Source: Musicola paradisiaca NCPPB 2511
Lineage (GTDB): Bacteria > Pseudomonadota > Gammaproteobacteria > Enterobacterales > Enterobacteriaceae
Assembly (NCBI RefSeq): GCF_000400505.1
Contig: NZ_CM001857.1
Location: forward strand, 1 to 64,000
DNA: 64,000 bases
Direction: 5' to 3'
The notes below the pieces were generated by a model, which saw only the letters and a list, made by a program, of their open reading frames with translations, was not told the origin of the DNA and ran no database searches. Both the position numbers and the translations under genes were made by a program. Positions 60,639-64,000 of the stretch are shown piece by piece (the first letter of the stretch is position 1; each line of letters opens with the position of its first letter).

Positions 60639-61892
60639 TCAGCGTTTTTCCTGCCACGCTCGCTCGATTTCTTCCGCCAGAATGCCGACGCCCCGTTCGA
60701 TTTTTTCCGGTTCCGGCACATAGTTCATGCGCAGGCACTGGTGGGCGTGATCCCATTCCTGCGCCAGGCCGGGGAAAAAGTAATGGCCGGGCACCATCAG
60801 TACGCCGCGTTTTTTCAGTCGCTGGTACAGCTCTTCGGTGGTGATCGGCAGGTCGCGCAGCCACAACCACAGGAAAATCGCGCCTTCGGGTTTATGGATC
60901 AGACAGCGTTCCGGCGACAGATAGCGGCGGATGATGGCGATAGTCTGTGCGACGCGCTGGCGGTAGAACGGGCGCACCACCTGTTCCGACAGGCGTAGCA
61001 GATCGCCGCGACGGATCATCTCAAGGGCAATGGCCGGGCCGATAGAGCCGGGCGCCAGGCTGATGATGCCGTTCATGTTGCCGAGCGCTGCGATCACCGG
61101 TTCCGCGGCAATCACAATGCCGCAGCGTGAGCCGGGCAACCCCAGTTTGGACAGGCTCATGCACAGAATGATGTTGGGGTTCCACAACGGTGTGGCGTCG
61201 CTGAAGATAATACCGGGAAACGGCACGCCGTAGGCGTTGTCGATCACCAGCGGGATCTGGTGCTGGCGCGCCAGCGCATCCAGATGCTGCACTTCGTCGT
61301 CGGTCAGCACGTTGCCGGTGGGATTGGTGGGACGCGAGACGCAGATCATGCCGATGTCATCGGTAATGTTCAGTTGTTCAAAATCAACGTGGTATTTGAA
61401 TTGCCCTTCCGGCAGCAGTTCAATCTGCGGGCGCAGCGAGACGAACATGTCTTCATCCACCCCGGAATCGGCGTAACCGATATATTCCGGCGCCAGCGGG
61501 AACAACACCCGGCGCAGTTTGCCGTCATCGGTACGCCCGGCGAACAGGTTGCACAGATAGAAAAAAGCGCTCTGGCTGCCATTGGTCAGCGCGATGTTCT
61601 GCGGGCCGATATCCCACCCCTGCTGCTGATGCAGCATTTCCGCCAGCGCGGACAACAGCGCGTCTTTACCCTGTGGGCCGTCGTAATTGCACAGCGCTTC
61701 CGTTAATTTTCCTTCTGCCAGCAAATCGCCGCACAGCTGCTGAAAATACATATCCATCTCTGGAATATGGGCCGGGTTGCCGCCGCCCAGCATAATGGCG
61801 CCGGGTGTGCGCAGGCCGTCGTTCAGATCCGCCATCAGCTGGGTGATGCCGGAATGGCGGGTAAATTTGTTGCCGAAACGGGAGAAATTCAT
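60639..61892 (-). CDS. avtA: Valine--pyruvate transaminase
   Basis: 417 aa, PLP-dependent class I aminotransferase that makes alanine from pyruvate with valine as donor. It starts MNFSRFGNKFTRHSGITQLMADLNDGLRTPGAIMLGGGNPAHIPEM, which matches AvtA. The segment LPLVIDNAYGVPFPGIIF lies near residue 213, and the PLP Lys in CMSLSKLGLPGSRCGIV near 245. It stands alone on the minus strand, convergent with the dehydrogenase gene. Confidence 0.95.
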   Translation of the reverse strand: MNFSRFGNKFTRHSGITQLMADLNDGLRTPGAIMLGGGNPAHIPEMDMYFQQLCGDLLAEGKLTEALCNYDGPQGKDALLSALAEMLHQQQGWDIGPQNIALTNGSQSAFFYLCNLFAGRTDDGKLRRVLFPLAPEYIGYADSGVDEDMFVSLRPQIELLPEGQFKYHVDFEQLNITDDIGMICVSRPTNPTGNVLTDDEVQHLDALARQHQIPLVIDNAYGVPFPGIIFSDATPLWNPNIILCMSLSKLGLPGSRCGIVIAAEPVIAALGNMNGIISLAPGSIGPAIALEMIRRGDLLRLSEQVVRPFYRQRVAQTIAIIRRYLSPERCLIHKPEGAIFLWLWLRDLPITTEELYQRLKKRGVLMVPGHYFFPGLAQEWDHAHQCLRMNYVPEPEKIERGVGILAEEIERAWQEKR

Positions 61893-62287
61893 ATGTTGTG
61901 AGTCATCGTCGATCGCAGGTAAGGCGCAACCTTAGCGCGGGCCCGAATACGGCGCAATCGGAACCGCCGGGACGGTCGATTTTTTACGGCCGATGCCGAA
62001 TGGCACGCTGGCGCAGCATAAGCTGAAAGGTGTTCAGCTTACGCTGCGCGTTAACACCACCGCGGTCGCGCTGCGGCTGAAGTTCGTCAGCTTTATACCG
62101 ATCGATTGCCCATTTTTGCTGATAAAACGTCAATATTTTCTATGTTTCCTGTGACTCAACCGGCAAATTCAGCATGAAAAATGCGCATTCCTGTTGCCTG
62201 GTGAGACGGGTCACATTCTCTCAGGCGTTGGATTCGTAGTCTCTGCCTTCGAAAGCTTAATCAATTCAGCTAAAGAGGACGCAAGGG
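61893..62287. other. Gene-free region between avtA and the DUF4432 gene, with long hairpin
   Basis: 395 bp between divergent genes. It contains a 17-bp stem with one mismatch, 62011-62027 and 62033-62049, with a 5-nt loop AGGTG; it reads GCGCAGCATAAGCTGAA on the left arm. There is no T tract. The hairpin could be part of a structured leader or an operator. Promoters for both genes must lie here. Confidence 0.5.
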
Positions 62288-63496
62288 ATGAAAAAAGCAC
62301 TGGCAATGGGTATTTCTCTGGCTCTGGTTTCCTGGCAGCTTTCCGCACAAACCTTTGTGCTGACGGACGTGGAAAGCAGCACCGAGAAAGGCAACTGGCA
62401 AGTGACCAGCGACGCGCTAAAGATTAAGGATCAGCACTTCAGCATTGAGCAAAAGGTACTGCACGGCGGCCGTCAGGAAGGCAGCAAAGTGATTACCATC
62501 ACCAGCCCGAACGGGTTGCAGATTGCGCTCAGCCCGAGCCGCGGCATGGATTTGCTGCATGTGACCGGCAAAAATATCCGGCTGGGCTGGGATTCGCCGG
62601 TGGATGAAGTGGTCAACCCCAATACCATCCGGCTGGAAAGCCGCAACGGCCTGGGTTGGCTGGAAGGCTTTAACGAAATGATGGTGCGTTGTGGTTACGA
62701 ATGGACCGGGCACCCCGTCACCAGCGACGGCATGATCTACACTTTGCACGGCCGCGCCGGGAATACGCCGGCGTCAAAAGTGATTGTCGATGTGAGCGAC
62801 AAAGCGCCGCACACCATCACGGTTCGCGGTTTACTCAAGGAAAATAGCTTCAAGAAATCCCATCTGGAAACCTGGACTGAACTGCGCTACGTGCCGGGCA
62901 GCGAATCTTTCACTATCCATGATGTGTTGACCAACAAGGCCGACTACCCGCGTGATTACCAGATTATCTATCACAGCAACTTCGGCACGCCGGTTCTGGA
63001 AGCGGGCGCGCGTTTCATCGCGCCGGTGAAAGAGATCTCGCCGTTTAACGATTACGCCAAAGCGGGCCTGAAAGACTGGCAGACCTATCAAGGGCCGACC
63101 AAAGGCTTTGATGAGATGGTGTTTAACCTGACGCCGTATGCCGATAAAGACGGCAAGACGCTGGCGGCGTTGTTCAACCGGGCGGGAGACAAAGGCGTGT
63201 CGATCGCGTTTGATACCCATCAGTTGCCGCTGCTGACGCTGTGGAAGAATACCGATACCCAGAAGCAGGGCTACGTTACCGGTATTGAACCCGGCACCAG
63301 TTACGCTTATCCGGTCACTATTGAGCGCCAGCAGGGGCGGGTGAAGACGTTGCAACCGGGCCAGAGCACCACGTTTGAGCTGACCTACAGCCTGTTGAGC
63401 AGCCCGGCCGCCGTTCAGCAAGCCGAGCAGAAAGTGAAGGCGATTCAGGGCGATCGCGCTGTCACGCTGACTGAAAAACCGATCGCGGTGGAGTGA
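62288..63496 (+). CDS. Exported DUF4432 family protein (aldose epimerase-like)
   Basis: 402 aa with a signal peptide (MKKALAMGISLALVSWQLSAQ, cleavage near residue 21). The body resembles the galactose-mutarotase-like DUF4432 family: LQIALSPSRGMDLLHVTGKNIRLGW near residue 78, GGLEWL-like GLGWLEGFNEMMVRCGYEWTG near 120, YHSNFGTP near 232 and GIEPGTSYAYPVTIERQQGR near 336. It would act on a sugar in the periplasm; the substrate is unknown. The exported form is unusual among epimerase-like proteins. AAAGAGGA precedes the ATG. Confidence 0.85.
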   Translation: MKKALAMGISLALVSWQLSAQTFVLTDVESSTEKGNWQVTSDALKIKDQHFSIEQKVLHGGRQEGSKVITITSPNGLQIALSPSRGMDLLHVTGKNIRLGWDSPVDEVVNPNTIRLESRNGLGWLEGFNEMMVRCGYEWTGHPVTSDGMIYTLHGRAGNTPASKVIVDVSDKAPHTITVRGLLKENSFKKSHLETWTELRYVPGSESFTIHDVLTNKADYPRDYQIIYHSNFGTPVLEAGARFIAPVKEISPFNDYAKAGLKDWQTYQGPTKGFDEMVFNLTPYADKDGKTLAALFNRAGDKGVSIAFDTHQLPLLTLWKNTDTQKQGYVTGIEPGTSYAYPVTIERQQGRVKTLQPGQSTTFELTYSLLSSPAAVQQAEQKVKAIQGDRAVTLTEKPIAVE

Positions 63497-63723
63497 TTGG
63501 TCTTTCAACGGTTGCTAAATAGCATTTAGGCTTTACAACTCAATATTGAAATAATTATGTTACCAATCTGGCTCAGATCTGTTGCTCGTTTACAGAGCTG
63601 GCGATAGACAATGAGCCATTTTATTTAAACTATTCTTTTATGCTAATTCTTCATGGTTTTTATTTTTTAAAGATGAACTAGAGGCAGATAGTTTATATAT
63701 AAATAAGCTGTGTTATTATAAAT
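63497..63723. other. AT-rich gene-free stretch
   Basis: 227 bp between converging genes. Composition falls sharply after 63520, which suggests that acquired DNA begins here and continues beyond the window. No terminator was clear. Confidence 0.4.
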
Positions 63724-64000
63724 CTACAGTTTAATTGACTTGCTTTCTTTTCCCCGTAATGCATCTATAATGAATTTGATCTTTGCATTCTCACAATTAC
63801 CCAACACTTCAATCGTAAATAGTTCAGAATAACTGTCACGGTCAGTAGATGAGCCATTTAATAGTGGATGAAAAATTTCTTTACACGCTCTATTGGACTC
63901 AGCCTTTTCCCTGCCAATAACTTCAAGTAGCAACCCTTCAAGGCAAGGATCTGAACCTATAAGGTTAATACCAGCACTCATGGCACGTTGGACATGCGAT
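63724..64000 (-). CDS. C-terminal part of an unassigned gene cut by the window edge
   Basis: The minus-strand frame is open through 64000. An ATG at 63981 would give 85 aa, but the frame continues upstream in the window, so the gene is probably longer. Visible are LIGSDPCLEGLLLEVIGREKAES and NRACKEIFHPLLN. The SDPCLEGLLL stretch resembles the C-terminal part of RloB- or DUF4276-like proteins found beside restriction and defence genes, but I am not sure of it. AT-rich like the other acquired segments. Confidence 0.45.
   Translation of the reverse strand, partial: SHVQRAMSAGINLIGSDPCLEGLLLEVIGREKAESNRACKEIFHPLLNGSSTDRDSYSELFTIEVLGNCENAKIKFIIDALRGKESKSIKL

Overview
The window is a 64-kb chromosomal piece of a gamma-proteobacterium of the Enterobacterales, most probably a Dickeya species or a close relative in the Pectobacteriaceae. 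It starts with the conserved dnaA-dnaN-recF-gyrB block. The core genes (prlC, rsmJ, rlmJ, gor, glk, ada, avtA) are GC-rich and close to their enterobacterial counterparts. The genus call is inference from protein resemblance and was not tested by a search.

Layout. 0-6.4 kb: replication genes dnaA, dnaN, recF and gyrB with a strong terminator. 6.5-7.7 kb: an MFS transporter. 7.96-11.1 kb: an AT-rich three-gene set read as a type II Zorya anti-phage system (zorA, zorB, zorE). 11.5-17.3 kb: housekeeping genes rsmJ, prlC, a DUF2623 gene, rlmJ and gor. 17.5-20.3 kb: an AT-rich solitary SF1 helicase with a C-terminal nuclease-like domain, a candidate defence gene. 20.6-25.8 kb: a secreted esterase, a MITE-like repeat, a DUF3237 protein, a YitT-family membrane protein, an Lrp-type regulator, ada and an acetyltransferase. 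26.0-28.6 kb: an AT-rich restriction-modification island (PmeII-like endonuclease plus a C5-methyltransferase carrying an extra N-terminal helix-turn-helix) between imperfect 33-bp direct repeats. 28.7-29.2 kb: gene debris, a 14-bp tandem array and a decayed MITE copy. 29.5-32.1 kb: glk and a MocR-type regulator. 32.5-40.0 kb: a peptide-type ABC importer operon with a luciferase-like monooxygenase and a fused alkylhydroperoxidase-like protein. 40.3-41.4 kb: a RhuM-family gene. 41.6-42.4 kb: a short-chain dehydrogenase.

42.7-58.6 kb holds what looks like a complete reductive pyrimidine catabolism locus. It has a class III aminotransferase, an ABC importer, a RutR-like TetR regulator, PreT and PreA (dihydropyrimidine dehydrogenase), HydA (dihydropyrimidinase) and a carbamoyl-amino-acid amidohydrolase. 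Uracil or thymine would be imported, reduced, ring-opened, decarbamoylated and transaminated. Two near-identical 16-bp palindromes that resemble the RutR box lie before the transporter operon and before preTA, suggesting a single regulon. A 34-codon open frame with a good ribosome site ends exactly on the preT start codon and may couple translation. An AraC-LysE pair and a ferric-reductase-like gene sit inside this locus.

58.8-64 kb: a NIPSNAP protein with a 7-bp repeat next to its ribosome site, a butanediol-type dehydrogenase, avtA, a secreted DUF4432 epimerase-like protein and a gene cut by the window edge.

No tRNA, rRNA, CRISPR array, integrase or full insertion sequence was recognised. 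The three defence modules lie separately between core genes.
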